The position numbers and the translations under genes are program-made. Shown piece by piece: positions 18,200-27,623 of a DNA stretch of 64,000 bases. Source of the DNA: SKVR01 sp046291875 (GTDB taxonomy: Bacteria > Bacteroidota > Bacteroidia > Bacteroidales > UBA7960). The stretch covers positions 1-64,000 of the forward strand of contig JBKBSF010000015.1 of assembly GCA_046291875.1 (NCBI GenBank), written 5' to 3'. Below the pieces are notes generated by a model. It was given only the letters and a program-made list of their open reading frames with translations. It had not been told where the DNA came from and did no database searches. The stretch's first letter is position 1, and every line of letters starts with the position of its first letter.

Positions 18200-19054
18200 A
18201 TGACCAAGTTAAGATTTTTGTTCGCTTTTTCTTTTGCTGCTTTCCTGCTCTCTACCGGGCTGAAGGCGCAGGTACTGGAGGGTGCTACCCCCCTGGACGG
18301 GATCTATGAAAAAGTGTGGATAGAGGAAAAAAGACCCATTCCGCTGGCCTTTGTAAGAGAAGCCGATGTGTTGTGGAAGAAAAGGGTGTGGCAGGTAATT
18401 GATCTGCGCGAAAAGATCAATCACCCCTTGTATTTCCCCAATACTACCATCGACGACAGGCAAAGCTTGATGCAGGTATTGATTACCTCGATCAATGAAG
18501 GAAGTATAAGAGCTTTTGAGAACGATGAGTTCACAAAGCCCCTTACTCCTGAGATGATCCGTAATAACTATGCACGGCAGGAAGTAAGAACCTTTACACG
18601 CCCTGATCCTCCTTACGATCAGTACGACTCCTTGATTGTAATTCCTCTTCGTCCTGAGGATGTTACAAAATACAGGATCAAGGAAGAGTGGTTCTTTGAT
18701 GCCAAACGCTCTGTTCTTGACGTTCGAATCCTGGGGCTCTGCCCTGTCAGGGAAAGAATTGATCCTGCTACCGGCGAAAGCCAGGGAGACCAGCCCTTGT
18801 TCTGGGTGTATTTCCCCGAAGCCCGCAATGTACTTGTAAATGCTGAGGTGTTCAATCGTTTCAACGATGCTCAGAGAATGTCTTTCGATGATCTCTTCCT
18901 GCGTAGAATGTTTAATGCATATATTTACAAGGAAAGCAATGTGTTCGACAGACAAATCAATCAGTACATTGAATATTCTCTGGATCAGTTGCTCGAAGCC
19001 GAAAAAATTCGCAATGAGATACGCAACTACGAACTTGACCTGTGGGAATACTAA
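18200..19054 (+). CDS. gldN: Type IX secretion periplasmic ring protein GldN (PorN)
   Basis: 284 residues with a signal peptide (about 1-23, FLLSTGLKAQ). Typical GldN sequence follows: DGIYEKVWIEEKRPIPLAFVREADVLWKKRVW (residues about 34-65), HPLYFPNT and the EDVTKYRIKEEWFFD segment. It forms the periplasmic ring with GldK. A purine-rich GGAGG lies 9 bases before the ATG, which is noteworthy because most genes here lack a Shine-Dalgarno sequence. It is the last gene of the operon, closed by a strong terminator. Confidence 0.95.
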   Translation: MTKLRFLFAFSFAAFLLSTGLKAQVLEGATPLDGIYEKVWIEEKRPIPLAFVREADVLWKKRVWQVIDLREKINHPLYFPNTTIDDRQSLMQVLITSINEGSIRAFENDEFTKPLTPEMIRNNYARQEVRTFTRPDPPYDQYDSLIVIPLRPEDVTKYRIKEEWFFDAKRSVLDVRILGLCPVRERIDPATGESQGDQPLFWVYFPEARNVLVNAEVFNRFNDAQRMSFDDLFLRRMFNAYIYKESNVFDRQINQYIEYSLDQLLEAEKIRNEIRNYELDLWEY

Positions 19055-19083
19055 GAAAACCTTTTCATATCTAATTCCAAAGA

Positions 19084-19116
19084 AAGAGGCTGTCCATTAC
19101 GGGCAGCCTCTTTCGA
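19084..19116. terminator. Bidirectional terminator between gldN and fumC
   Basis: GAAAGAGGCTG (19084-19094) pairs perfectly with CAGCCTCTTTC (19106-19116) across an 11-base loop. A- and T-rich flanks allow it to act on both convergent transcripts. Confidence 0.8.
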
Positions 19117-19143
19117 TTCCTTGAGAAAAATCTTCCTGAGGTA

Positions 19144-20526
19144 TCAGATCATGTTACGGGGGTTAACCCACTTGTCAAAATCTTCTTCCATCACCAATCC
19201 GCTTTCCAGGGCAGCCTGCTTCAGGGTTTTGTTTTCCAGGTGTGCTTTCCTTGCTATGCTGGCGGCATTATCATACCCGATATGGGGGTTTAGCGCAGTT
19301 ACCAGCATCAAAGAATTATTGAGATGTTTTTCAATTTGGGTAATGTTGGCCTGTATGCCTTCCACGCAGTTTTTGCGGAAAGAATCTGCTCCATCGGCAA
19401 GTAGCATTGCCGACTGCAGGAAATTGTAAATCATAACAGGCTTAAAAACATTTAACTGAAAGTGGCCGTTGATGCCTCCAATGGTAATGGCGGTATCGTT
19501 GCCGATGACCTGCGCTGCAACCATGGTAAGCGCCTCCGATTGCGTGGGATTGACCTTGCCTGGCATGATGGAAGAGCCTGGTTCGTTGGCGGGTAAAGAA
19601 AGCTCGCCAAGGCCACATCGGGGCCCTGAACCCAGGAACCGGATGTCGTTGGCAATTTTCATCAGGCTCACTGCAATTCTTTTCAGTGCTCCGCTGGCCT
19701 CCACAATGGCATCATGGGCAGAGAGTGCTTCAAATTTGTTGGGGGCTGTTACAAAGGGATGTTGGGTGAGGTGAGCAATTTGTGCTGCCACTTCTACATC
19801 AAATCCTTTGGGAGCATTGATGCCTGTTCCCACTGCGGTTCCTCCAAGTGCCAGTTCCGACAAATGGGGCAGGCAATTTTGTAATGCTGCAATACCATGC
19901 TCAAGCTGAGACACATACCCGGAGAACTCCTGCCCCAGCGTGAGAGGAGTTGCATCCATAAGGTGTGTGCGACCGATCTTTACAATGCTTTCGAACTCAC
20001 TGGATTTGGCTGCCAGACTTTCTTTCAATCCCTTAAGGGCAGGGAGTGTTTTTTCCACCACCAGTTTATAGGCTGCAATATGCATGGCTGCCGGGAAAGT
20101 GTCGTTCGACGATTGCGATTTGTTCACATGATCGTTAGGGTGCACCTTTTTGTGACTCTCGTCCAGGTTTCCTCCTGCAATTTCGTGGGCTCTGTTGGCA
20201 ATGACCTCGTTGAGGTTCATGTTGGATTGGGTGCCCGAACCCGTTTGCCATACTACCAATGGGAAATTGCCTTCCAGTTTGCCTTGCAGTATCTCATCGC
20301 AGGCTTGTACGATCCATGCCGAAAGGTCGGGGTTTAGTACCCCCATGTCGGCATTCACTATGGCACAGGCCTTCTTCAGGATCGCAAATGCCTCAATGAT
20401 CTCCGGAGGCATTTGTTCCCGGCCAATCCGGAAATTCTGGATCGAACGTTGTGTTTGAGCCCCCCAGTACTTATCTGCCGGCACATCTACATATCCCAGG
20501 GAGTCTTTTTCTCTTCTTAATTTCAT
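19144..20526 (-). CDS. fumC: Class II fumarate hydratase FumC
   Basis: 460 residues, full length. It interconverts fumarate and malate in the TCA cycle. The fumarase/aspartase superfamily signature GSSIMPGKVNPTQSEA (residues about 315-330) contains the catalytic Ser loop. Also visible are SSNDTFPAAMHIAA (second conserved region), GRTHLMDATPLTLGQEFSGY with the catalytic His, and GTAVGTGIN. The N-terminal RREKDSLGYVDVPADKYWGAQTQRS supports class II fumarase over aspartase. It is a lone gene on the minus strand. Confidence 0.95.
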   Translation of the reverse strand: MKLRREKDSLGYVDVPADKYWGAQTQRSIQNFRIGREQMPPEIIEAFAILKKACAIVNADMGVLNPDLSAWIVQACDEILQGKLEGNFPLVVWQTGSGTQSNMNLNEVIANRAHEIAGGNLDESHKKVHPNDHVNKSQSSNDTFPAAMHIAAYKLVVEKTLPALKGLKESLAAKSSEFESIVKIGRTHLMDATPLTLGQEFSGYVSQLEHGIAALQNCLPHLSELALGGTAVGTGINAPKGFDVEVAAQIAHLTQHPFVTAPNKFEALSAHDAIVEASGALKRIAVSLMKIANDIRFLGSGPRCGLGELSLPANEPGSSIMPGKVNPTQSEALTMVAAQVIGNDTAITIGGINGHFQLNVFKPVMIYNFLQSAMLLADGADSFRKNCVEGIQANITQIEKHLNNSLMLVTALNPHIGYDNAASIARKAHLENKTLKQAALESGLVMEEDFDKWVNPRNMI

Positions 20527-20939
20527 ATGATCTGTGTGTTTTAGGTTTTGTATATAAATGTAAAAAAAAACAGGATCGGTTGCAAGATTTTGCAGAAGAA
20601 TTCAGGAGCAACCCTTGCAGATTTTTCTAACTCCGGAGCTGCTTTTTTATGGCAGGCAGATGATGCCGGGCAGCGTTTTCTTGCTATGATCTTGCATTAT
20701 ACAACAAGATTTTCAAAGGATATATGCTGCAAACGCCAAACGATTATCACTCCTTTTTTGCTTCGAATATGCATCCTAAAACCTACTATTCTCACTCTTG
20801 CCTCACACAGCCCATACCCCTTTTAATTTTCAGCATGTTGATGCTAAAAGGTGTTGAGCCATCAACAATATATCCTCTGCATTACCGGGTCTTGAATTGC
20901 CTGAGAAACCGTATATTTGCAAACAAAAAATTCTGGATC
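20527..20939. other. Divergent intergenic region between fumC and rbfA
   Basis: 413 bases. Short open frames occur but none has a recognisable product or start context. Apart from the rbfA promoter at its right end, I see nothing definable: no tRNA-like cloverleaf and no clear promoter for fumC. Confidence 0.4.
20892..20919 (+). promoter_or_regulatory. Bacteroidota-type promoter for rbfA
   Basis: -7 box TATATTTG at 20912-20919, with TTG at 20892-20894 (17-base spacer, slightly short). It lies 20 bases before the rbfA ATG and so supports the 20940 start rather than the longer upstream frame. Confidence 0.6.
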
Positions 20940-21272
20940 ATGGAGACCAATCGACAGCGAAAGATCAATAAACTGCTACAAAAAGACCTTGGGGAGATAT
21001 TTCAGCGCGAGGCACCCAACTTGTTTCAACGTGCAATGATAACGGTAACGCAGGTAAAGGTAACCCCGGATTTGTCTATTGCTAAGGTATATCTAAGCAT
21101 ATTTGGTGCCGATGCTGAGAGCACTATCAAGCAGGTGCGTGTGCATACCAGTGAAATACGCAAACAACTGGGCCTTCGGGTAAAGAACCAGCTACGCATT
21201 GTACCCCAGCTTCAGTTTTTTGTTGACGATAGTCTGGATTACATTGAAAATATTGAAAAACTTCTCAAGTAA
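20940..21272 (+). CDS. rbfA: Ribosome-binding factor A
   Basis: 110 residues from ATG 20940, the standard RbfA size. The open frame extends 72 codons further upstream, but that part has no RbfA similarity and contains the promoter. The KH-like fold is recognisable: RQRKINKLLQKDLGEIFQ, ITVTQVKVTPDLSIAKVYLSIFG, IRKQLGLRVKNQLRIVPQLQFFVDDSLDY. It is needed for maturation of the 30S subunit and 16S rRNA processing. It is followed by a methyltransferase gene (9-base gap) and a LolC/E-like permease in an apparent operon. Confidence 0.92.
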   Translation: METNRQRKINKLLQKDLGEIFQREAPNLFQRAMITVTQVKVTPDLSIAKVYLSIFGADAESTIKQVRVHTSEIRKQLGLRVKNQLRIVPQLQFFVDDSLDYIENIEKLLK

Positions 21273-21281
21273 TTTCCTTTT

Positions 21282-22088
21282 ATGCAGTACGATCCGATAA
21301 AGGCTGTGCTCGGCAAATTTTTCAACCGAAGGGTATGGCTGCGCAAACTTTTTTACAGATTGCTTGATACGTTGTTGTTGCGTACATGGCATGTTCATCA
21401 GGCATTGCGGGTGTTCTTCCGCAGCAAAGGCGTGCAAGCCAGGGTTTTGGATGCCGGTAGCGGTTTCGGACAATACAGTTGGTACATTGCAAGCCGCAAA
21501 CCCCAATGGGACATTACCGGTATTGAGATAAAAGAGGAGCAGGTGCAGGACTGTAATATGTTTTTTGCCAGGGCCAATCGTTCCAATGCGCGTTTTGAAC
21601 TGGGTGATCTTACCCGGTATATGATGCCAGAGCATTTTGATTTGATCCTTTCGGTGGATGTAATGGAGCACATAGAAGAAGATGTAACTGTTTTTCGCAA
21701 TTTTTATCATAGTCTGAAGCCCGGCGGTGAGCTTCTGATCAGCACACCCTCCGACCAGGGCGGATCCGGTGTGGAGCATGAGCACGACAGCTCTTTTATT
21801 GAAGAGCATGTGCGCGATGGCTATTCGCCCGAAGAGATAACCGGTAAACTTCATCTGGCCGGATTTGAAAAAGTTGATGTAAAATACACCTATGGATGGC
21901 CGGGAAAGATTTCCTGGAAATTTTCCATGAAATATCCCATACTTTTACTGGGGGTATCACGTTTGTTTTTTGTCCTGCTACCGGTATATTATCTGCTGGT
22001 GTTTCCGGGTTGTTTGTTGCTCAATTATCTGGATATAAAACTTCATCATCAACGTGGTACCGGCTTGCTGGTAAGGGCGTTGAAATAA
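21282..22088 (+). CDS. SAM-dependent methyltransferase with C-terminal membrane segment
   Basis: 268 residues. SAM-binding motif I is VLDAGSGFGQYSW, followed by ITGIEIKEEQ and FDLILSVDVMEHIEED, typical of the Methyltransf_11/23 class. Residues about 215-250 are strongly hydrophobic (LLLGVSRLFFVLLPVYYLLVF), suggesting attachment to the inner membrane and perhaps a lipid or quinone-like substrate; that is inference. It lies 9 bases after rbfA and 13 bases before the next gene, so the three are probably one transcription unit. Confidence 0.8.
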   Translation: MQYDPIKAVLGKFFNRRVWLRKLFYRLLDTLLLRTWHVHQALRVFFRSKGVQARVLDAGSGFGQYSWYIASRKPQWDITGIEIKEEQVQDCNMFFARANRSNARFELGDLTRYMMPEHFDLILSVDVMEHIEEDVTVFRNFYHSLKPGGELLISTPSDQGGSGVEHEHDSSFIEEHVRDGYSPEEITGKLHLAGFEKVDVKYTYGWPGKISWKFSMKYPILLLGVSRLFFVLLPVYYLLVFPGCLLLNYLDIKLHHQRGTGLLVRALK

Positions 22089-22101
22089 CAATGATACGGC
22101 T

Positions 22102-23316
22102 TTGAACTTCCCCTTTTATATCGCCAGAAGATATCTGTTTGCACGTAAGTCGCAGACAGCAGTCAATGTATTAACCCTCGTGGCGGTTGTAGGCGTGAGT
22201 TTCGGCACCATGGCCCTGGTGGTGGTGTTGTCGGTTTTCAATGGTTTCGAAAAGCTTATTCTTTCTTTGTTCAATGCGTTTAACCCCGACATGGAGATTC
22301 GCCTTGTGGAGGGTAAGAGTTTTTCCATTGAAGATTTTCCTGCAGATCAGATAAGGCAGATCCCGGGTGTAATTTATCTGGGAGAGGTATATGAAGAAAC
22401 CGCTTTGCTGATGTATCGCGACCGGCAGCATATAGTTAAATTGCGGGGAGTAGATGAGTATTATCAGCAAATAACCGGGCTGGATACCATGTTGCTGGAA
22501 GGTGCTTTTCAACTCTATTCGGGCGATATGGCCAATCTGGTGCTGGGGCAGGGGGTTGCCTGGGTGTTGGGAGCCAATATCAACGATTTCCTCAACCCTC
22601 TCACCATTTATTTACCACGCAGGGGTAGGGTAAGCGGGCTGCATCCCGCCCAGGCCTTCAACGCCAGTTCAAATTTTGCATCGGGTGTTTTTGGGGTCCA
22701 GGCCGAGTTTGACATGGAGTATGTTATTGCACCCATATCGCTGTTGCGGTTTTTGAGCGAATACCCCAATCAGGTTACCTCTGTGATCCTGGGGGTAGAT
22801 CCTGCGGTCAACCAACGACAGTTGCAACGTCAGATTGCTGCAGTGGCCGGGCCGGAATATATTGTAAAGAACCGCCTGCAACAGGAGGAGTTCCTCTATA
22901 AGGTGATGCGATCGGAAAAATGGGCCATTTACCTGATCCTGACCTTTATTTTGCTCATTGCAGCCTTTAATATCACCGGAAGTCTTACCATGCTGGTGCT
23001 GGAAAAACGACAAGATATCAGCATTCTGCGAAGCATTGGTGCTTCTTTGCAAACCATCAGGCGCATTTTCCTCTTCGAAGGGCTTCTGATTGGAATTGGA
23101 GGTGCATTATTGGGTATTGTGCTGGGCGGGTGGGTAAGCTGGTTGCAGATCCGTTTTGGCATCATCCGCATACAGGCAGAAGGCACTTTTATCATAGATT
23201 CTTACCCGGTAGTAGTAAATGGGCTCGACTTCCTGTTGGTTTTTGTTACCGTATCGCTGATTGCACTCCTTGCCTCAGCCCTTCCTGTTCAGAAAATTAA
23301 TGACCTTACAAAGTGA
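22102..23316 (+). CDS. LolC/LolE-like ABC transporter permease (FtsX/MacB superfamily)
   Basis: 404 residues. N-terminal NFPFYIARRYLFARKSQTAV and an immediate membrane helix (about 22-48) are followed by a periplasmic domain of about 200 residues and three C-terminal helices (about 275-300, 325-350, 370-395). This is the LolCE/MacB topology. In Bacteroidota such proteins are annotated as lipoprotein-releasing permeases that pull lipoproteins from the inner membrane with a LolD ATPase, which is not in the window. The start is a TTG at 22102; no in-frame ATG exists before residue 35, and the family N-terminus begins here. Confidence 0.85.
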   Translation: MNFPFYIARRYLFARKSQTAVNVLTLVAVVGVSFGTMALVVVLSVFNGFEKLILSLFNAFNPDMEIRLVEGKSFSIEDFPADQIRQIPGVIYLGEVYEETALLMYRDRQHIVKLRGVDEYYQQITGLDTMLLEGAFQLYSGDMANLVLGQGVAWVLGANINDFLNPLTIYLPRRGRVSGLHPAQAFNASSNFASGVFGVQAEFDMEYVIAPISLLRFLSEYPNQVTSVILGVDPAVNQRQLQRQIAAVAGPEYIVKNRLQQEEFLYKVMRSEKWAIYLILTFILLIAAFNITGSLTMLVLEKRQDISILRSIGASLQTIRRIFLFEGLLIGIGGALLGIVLGGWVSWLQIRFGIIRIQAEGTFIIDSYPVVVNGLDFLLVFVTVSLIALLASALPVQKINDLTK

Positions 23317-23451
23317 GGTATAATTTCTTTTTACCTGTTAAAAATCCCCATTAATAATATCCGGACATGGATTTATTGGTATATGTTGGTTTGTAAATAT
23401 TTTAAATATAGCCTTGATATTGATTTTTTGCGGGCAAATCTTCCTTCATTT

Positions 23452-23483
23452 TTTGTCTTATAGCAACAATTTGTCTAACTTTG
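23452..23483 (+). promoter_or_regulatory. Strong Bacteroidota-type promoter for the gingipain-like genes
   Basis: TTTG at 23452-23455, a 20-base spacer, then TAACTTTG at 23476-23483, a full match to the sigma-ABfr consensus. The expected transcript has about 90 bases of leader before the ATG at 23580. Confidence 0.75.
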
Positions 23484-23579
23484 GGCGCATATCAAAGCAG
23501 TAAGTTGACAGTCAGAGGAAAAGTCGGCTCTCCGCTGAAAATATGCCATAACCAAAATTAACCTTTACCCAATCAACAC

Positions 23580-26500
23580 ATGAAGAGAATATTACTACCT
23601 AAAAGGGAAGGCTACTTCCTACCCTTACATTTTCTGGCCATTGCCATCGTTTTAATCTTTTCCCATTCGCTTACCGCACAAACCCGCATTGATCTGGCTG
23701 CAGATGTCACCCAGACCCAGGTAGTGCGATCTGATGCCCAGCAGCTAAAGATTGTATACAGCTTCGACCAGATGCAGAGTTTTGATGTGAGAACTCCGGC
23801 TGGCGACTTTCATGAACTAATTCTCAGCAAGGGATATTCTGTTGGAGCACTGGGCACACCCCGTCTTCCTGCCGCAAAAGACCTTATCGAGATTCCCTTT
23901 GGAGCAGAGGTTGAGGTGCAGGTGCGCAATTTTACCATGCGTGAATATCAGCTGAGCGATCTGGGCCTTACCCAGCGTATTATGCCAGTGCAGCCCTCTT
24001 TGCGCAAAGACATGGAGGCGGAAGATGTTCCCTTTGAATATTTACCCGAGGCTTACCTTCAGAATCGTTTTTCTGACCAGGAACTGGCACAGGTAGAGGT
24101 GCTGGGAGTATTGCGCGGTATGCGCCTTGCCCGCCTTACCGTGGCCCCGGTTCGCTACAACCCCGTTGCAGGTACCCTTCAGGTGTATAATGATATTGAG
24201 GTGGAGATTAATTTCAAAGGCGCTGATGCGCAGCTTACAGAGTATGTGAAGGCGTCCACTTTCTCTCCGTATTTCGATGTGCTCTATTCACAAATACTCA
24301 ATACACCCGACACTCGTAATGTCTTCGACAATCACCCTGATCTTACCAAGAACCCCATCAAGATGCTGGTGGTATCTCACAGGGAGTTTGAAGCTACTTT
24401 ACAGCCCTACCTGGAGTGGAAAACCCAGCAGGGCTTTTTCCTCACGGTAGCTTATACCGATGTGATCGGAACTACTGCCGCTGCTATCCAAAGCTGGATC
24501 CATGCTCAATACAATGCGGCAACACCCGACAATCCCGCCCCCACCTTCCTGGTGCTGGTAGGCGATGGTTCTAAAGTGCCCGCTTCTGCCATTGGTTCTT
24601 CCTCCAATGTGGTAACCGACCTGTATTACGCATCGGTGGATGGCGATTACTTCCCCGAGATGTATTACGGCAGGCTCTCTGCCCGTAACCCGCAGGAACT
24701 GCAAAACCAGATAGATAAGATCCTTTACTACGAGCGCTACGAGTTTACCGACCCCACCTACCTTGATAAGGTAACCCTCATTGCAGGGGCGGATGGTTCC
24801 TGGAACCCTGTAATTGGGCAGCCCACAGTGCATTATGGCACTCAGAATTATTTCAATGCGGCCAATGGGTTTTCCACCGTAAACACCTACCTGACCAACT
24901 ATACCGGATGCTACGACAACGAACGCATTTCTGTAAGTCTTATCAATTTTACAGCCCACTGTTCACCCACTTCATGGTCGAGCCCCACCCTCAACGTTAT
25001 TGATGTGCATAACATGACCAATACGGGCAAGTACCCGTTGGCAATTGGAAACTGCTGCCAGAGTGCATTGTTTAGCCATACTGAAAGTATTGGTGAAGCA
25101 TGGCTACGCGCAGCCAACAAAGGAGCGGTAGCTTATGTGGGTTCTGCCCCCAACTCCTATTGGTTTGAAGACTTTTACTGGGCTGTGGGAGCATTCCCAA
25201 TTACGGGTAATAATGGCGGCTATGTGCCCACTGCAGCAGAAACTACCCTGGGGGCTTATGATGCGCCCTTTGTTTCAGACTATCTTGCTGTGGCCGCCCT
25301 CAAGTTTGTGGGCAACCTGGCCGTTACCGTGGTAGATGTGATGAATTATCCCAGCCACTCCAGCCCGCTGTATTACTGGCAGGCTTACCATACCTTCGGC
25401 GATCCCTCCACCTACATTTACCTGACTCAGGGTAGCGACAATGTGGTTTCGCATATGCCCATTGTGCCTATCGGCCTGGATACTTATACTGTAGAAGCTC
25501 TTCCCGGATCGTATGTAGCCATTTCCAAAGATGGTGTATTGCACGGTGCTGCCTTTGTAGGCCCCGATGGAGAAGTTGAAGTGCCAATTGAGCCCATTAT
25601 GGACGGAGGTGATGTACTTATCGTGGTTACCAAGGCACAGTACAAACCTTATATGGAAACCGTTCCTGCTGCAGCGCTTGAAGGTCCCTTTGTGGTGCTT
25701 GGCTCCTATGAGGTTAACAACGACCAGCAGGCTTTTGTATACGGACAAACCGCAACCATACATGTAACGGTGAAAAACGTTGGTGCCGATGATGCTACAG
25801 GCATTACAGGTACCCTGTATATCGACAATCCGTATTTCTCTGTAGTGAATACCGAAGCCGTAACTTTCGGCGATGTGGATGCAGGCGAAACGGGCAATAC
25901 AGCCACCGTACAGAATGCATTTACCATTGCTTTATCTGCAGAGGTGCCCGACCAATACCAGGCAACTTTTGTACTAACCCTAACCGATGGTCAGGACCAA
26001 TGGCAGTCGAACCTGAGGGCCACTGCTCTTGCGCCTCAGATTGTATTCGAACAGCTAACCATACAGGATAGCGGTCAGCTCAATCCGGGTGTGCTGGATC
26101 CGGGCGAATCTGCTCAAATGATCATAGGATTGAAGAATGTGGGTCATGCAGCTACCCAGGAAGTATTGGTGCAGGCTGCCAGCAGCAGCCCATGGCTCAG
26201 CCTTCAGCAGCAGGGAGTAACACTGCCTGCACTGGAACCCGCTGCTACGGCAACAGCTTCCTTTGCGGTAACAGCTTCCTCAAGCACACCCCCAGAATCA
26301 CCGGCACAGATCAACTTTGCTGCCACTACCGGATTGTATACCTTTACCGATAGCCGTCAGATCATTATCGGACAAGCCCCGGTGTATGATGGAGGCGATA
26401 TCCCCACCACCTTCAACACAGCCCCCACCACGGCACAGAGTGCCCAGGAACCCGGTATCCTTAATGTTACCATTCCGCAAGGTGCTGTAATCACCGGCGT

Positions 26501-27533
26501 AGATGTGGAGTATAAAATGACAGCACAGGGAGGCGCATGGACCAGTGAGCAGCGCTCATTTATCCGCTGCGTTTCTCCAGGGGGTACCACCGAAAGCCAG
26601 GTATATTCAGGCTCTGGAAACTCAGCCGGAACCCAAACCTACAGCCGTACCGGTCTGAATATTGCCAACAATGTGGAAGGCGGTGGAGAGATCACTTTCG
26701 AACTTCATGCTTTCCGCACCTGGGGTGGCTCTGGATCCAATACCCAATACAACTTTGTAGGCAACAACACCTGGAAGGTGATTGTACACTACGAACTGCA
26801 AGGATACAGCGCTACTTTCAATGTAACCGACACACAAGGTGCGCCTATTGCTGATGCTGTACTTACCTTTGACGGCTATGTTCAGACCCCGGGTGTTTAC
26901 CATGTCTCTGGCCTGGAAGATGGTATCTTTGACTGGAGTTTGGAAAAAGATGGCTATGACACAAAAACCGGGCAGGTAAACATCGATGGGCAAAATGTTG
27001 TGGTGGACGTGGTGATGAGCCTTACCCCCATTACCTACAAGGTGAACTTCCTTATCAATGATAATTTTGGTAACGTGGTGAATGGAGCAACCATTACCAT
27101 TGGAGGAGATACCCACGATGCAGGTGCCTATTCTATTCCAGGTCTTGTATCAGGTATGCATAGTTTCAGTATCACTCATGCCGACTACCACCCCTTCACT
27201 GGTAGTATCCTGATCACCAACCAGGATGTGGATGTGAATGTTACCCTCATTCATATCACCACCGATCTTAATGATGTTGCTCAGGAACCCAGCTTCCTTG
27301 TTTATCCCAACCCCACCCGTGGTAAGTTAACCCTGGCAATCAACGGCCACAACAAAGGGTTTACCTATACCTTGAGCAACTACCAGGGCCAGGTAATCCG
27401 CAAACAAAGTTGGGATCATACAAATCCTATCGAACAATTTAACATTGATCTTGAGGGCTTTGCTGCAGGAATTTATTATCTTCGTCTTGACTTTGAGAAT
27501 CATACCCACATTGAAAAAATTGTATTGAAATAA
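23580..27533 (+). CDS. Gingipain-family cysteine protease (C25), Kgp-like, type IX secreted
   Basis: 1317 residues. Order: signal peptide (1 to about 33), C25 propeptide (about 50-230), catalytic domain (about 258-620), an Ig-like domain with VAISKDGVLHGAAFV, Ig/CARDB-like and PEGA-like modules, then a type IX sorting domain (YPNPTRGKL, about 1240-1317). The catalytic dyad is H460 (NFTAHCS) and C493 (IGNCCQS), exactly 33 apart as in Porphyromonas Kgp (H444/C477). The region after C493, with GAVAYVGSAPNSYW and FEDFYWAVGA, follows Kgp rather than Rgp. T458 and D531 occupy the positions of the Kgp Lys-pocket residues T442 and D516, predicting Lys-Xaa cleavage. Oddity: the residue after the catalytic His is Cys where Kgp has Gly. 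The natural substrate is unknown. Confidence 0.92.
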   Translation: MKRILLPKREGYFLPLHFLAIAIVLIFSHSLTAQTRIDLAADVTQTQVVRSDAQQLKIVYSFDQMQSFDVRTPAGDFHELILSKGYSVGALGTPRLPAAKDLIEIPFGAEVEVQVRNFTMREYQLSDLGLTQRIMPVQPSLRKDMEAEDVPFEYLPEAYLQNRFSDQELAQVEVLGVLRGMRLARLTVAPVRYNPVAGTLQVYNDIEVEINFKGADAQLTEYVKASTFSPYFDVLYSQILNTPDTRNVFDNHPDLTKNPIKMLVVSHREFEATLQPYLEWKTQQGFFLTVAYTDVIGTTAAAIQSWIHAQYNAATPDNPAPTFLVLVGDGSKVPASAIGSSSNVVTDLYYASVDGDYFPEMYYGRLSARNPQELQNQIDKILYYERYEFTDPTYLDKVTLIAGADGSWNPVIGQPTVHYGTQNYFNAANGFSTVNTYLTNYTGCYDNERISVSLINFTAHCSPTSWSSPTLNVIDVHNMTNTGKYPLAIGNCCQSALFSHTESIGEAWLRAANKGAVAYVGSAPNSYWFEDFYWAVGAFPITGNNGGYVPTAAETTLGAYDAPFVSDYLAVAALKFVGNLAVTVVDVMNYPSHSSPLYYWQAYHTFGDPSTYIYLTQGSDNVVSHMPIVPIGLDTYTVEALPGSYVAISKDGVLHGAAFVGPDGEVEVPIEPIMDGGDVLIVVTKAQYKPYMETVPAAALEGPFVVLGSYEVNNDQQAFVYGQTATIHVTVKNVGADDATGITGTLYIDNPYFSVVNTEAVTFGDVDAGETGNTATVQNAFTIALSAEVPDQYQATFVLTLTDGQDQWQSNLRATALAPQIVFEQLTIQDSGQLNPGVLDPGESAQMIIGLKNVGHAATQEVLVQAASSSPWLSLQQQGVTLPALEPAATATASFAVTASSSTPPESPAQINFAATTGLYTFTDSRQIIIGQAPVYDGGDIPTTFNTAPTTAQSAQEPGILNVTIPQGAVITGVDVEYKMTAQGGAWTSEQRSFIRCVSPGGTTESQVYSGSGNSAGTQTYSRTGLNIANNVEGGGEITFELHAFRTWGGSGSNTQYNFVGNNTWKVIVHYELQGYSATFNVTDTQGAPIADAVLTFDGYVQTPGVYHVSGLEDGIFDWSLEKDGYDTKTGQVNIDGQNVVVDVVMSLTPITYKVNFLINDNFGNVVNGATITIGGDTHDAGAYSIPGLVSGMHSFSITHADYHPFTGSILITNQDVDVNVTLIHITTDLNDVAQEPSFLVYPNPTRGKLTLAINGHNKGFTYTLSNYQGQVIRKQSWDHTNPIEQFNIDLEGFAAGIYYLRLDFENHTHIEKIVLK

Positions 27534-27543
27534 ATCAGCACCA

Positions 27544-27582
27544 GGGAAGACTGAAGGCAAGAAAGTGCCCTTCAGTCTTCCC
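27544..27582 (+). terminator. Perfect 14-bp hairpin between the two gingipain-like genes
   Basis: GGGAAGACTGAAGG (27544-27557) pairs with CCTTCAGTCTTCCC (27569-27582); the loop is 11 bases. The following tract is only weakly T-rich, so it may be a partial terminator or an mRNA-stabilising stem that sets the expression ratio of the two genes. Confidence 0.65.
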
Positions 27583-27623
27583 TTGCTCTAATCAACTTTT
27601 CCCTAATTAACCCAAACCACATT

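Noticed and set aside
20724..20939. N-terminal extension of the rbfA reading frame (72 codons)
   Set aside because: It has no similarity to RbfA, and the rbfA promoter lies inside it.
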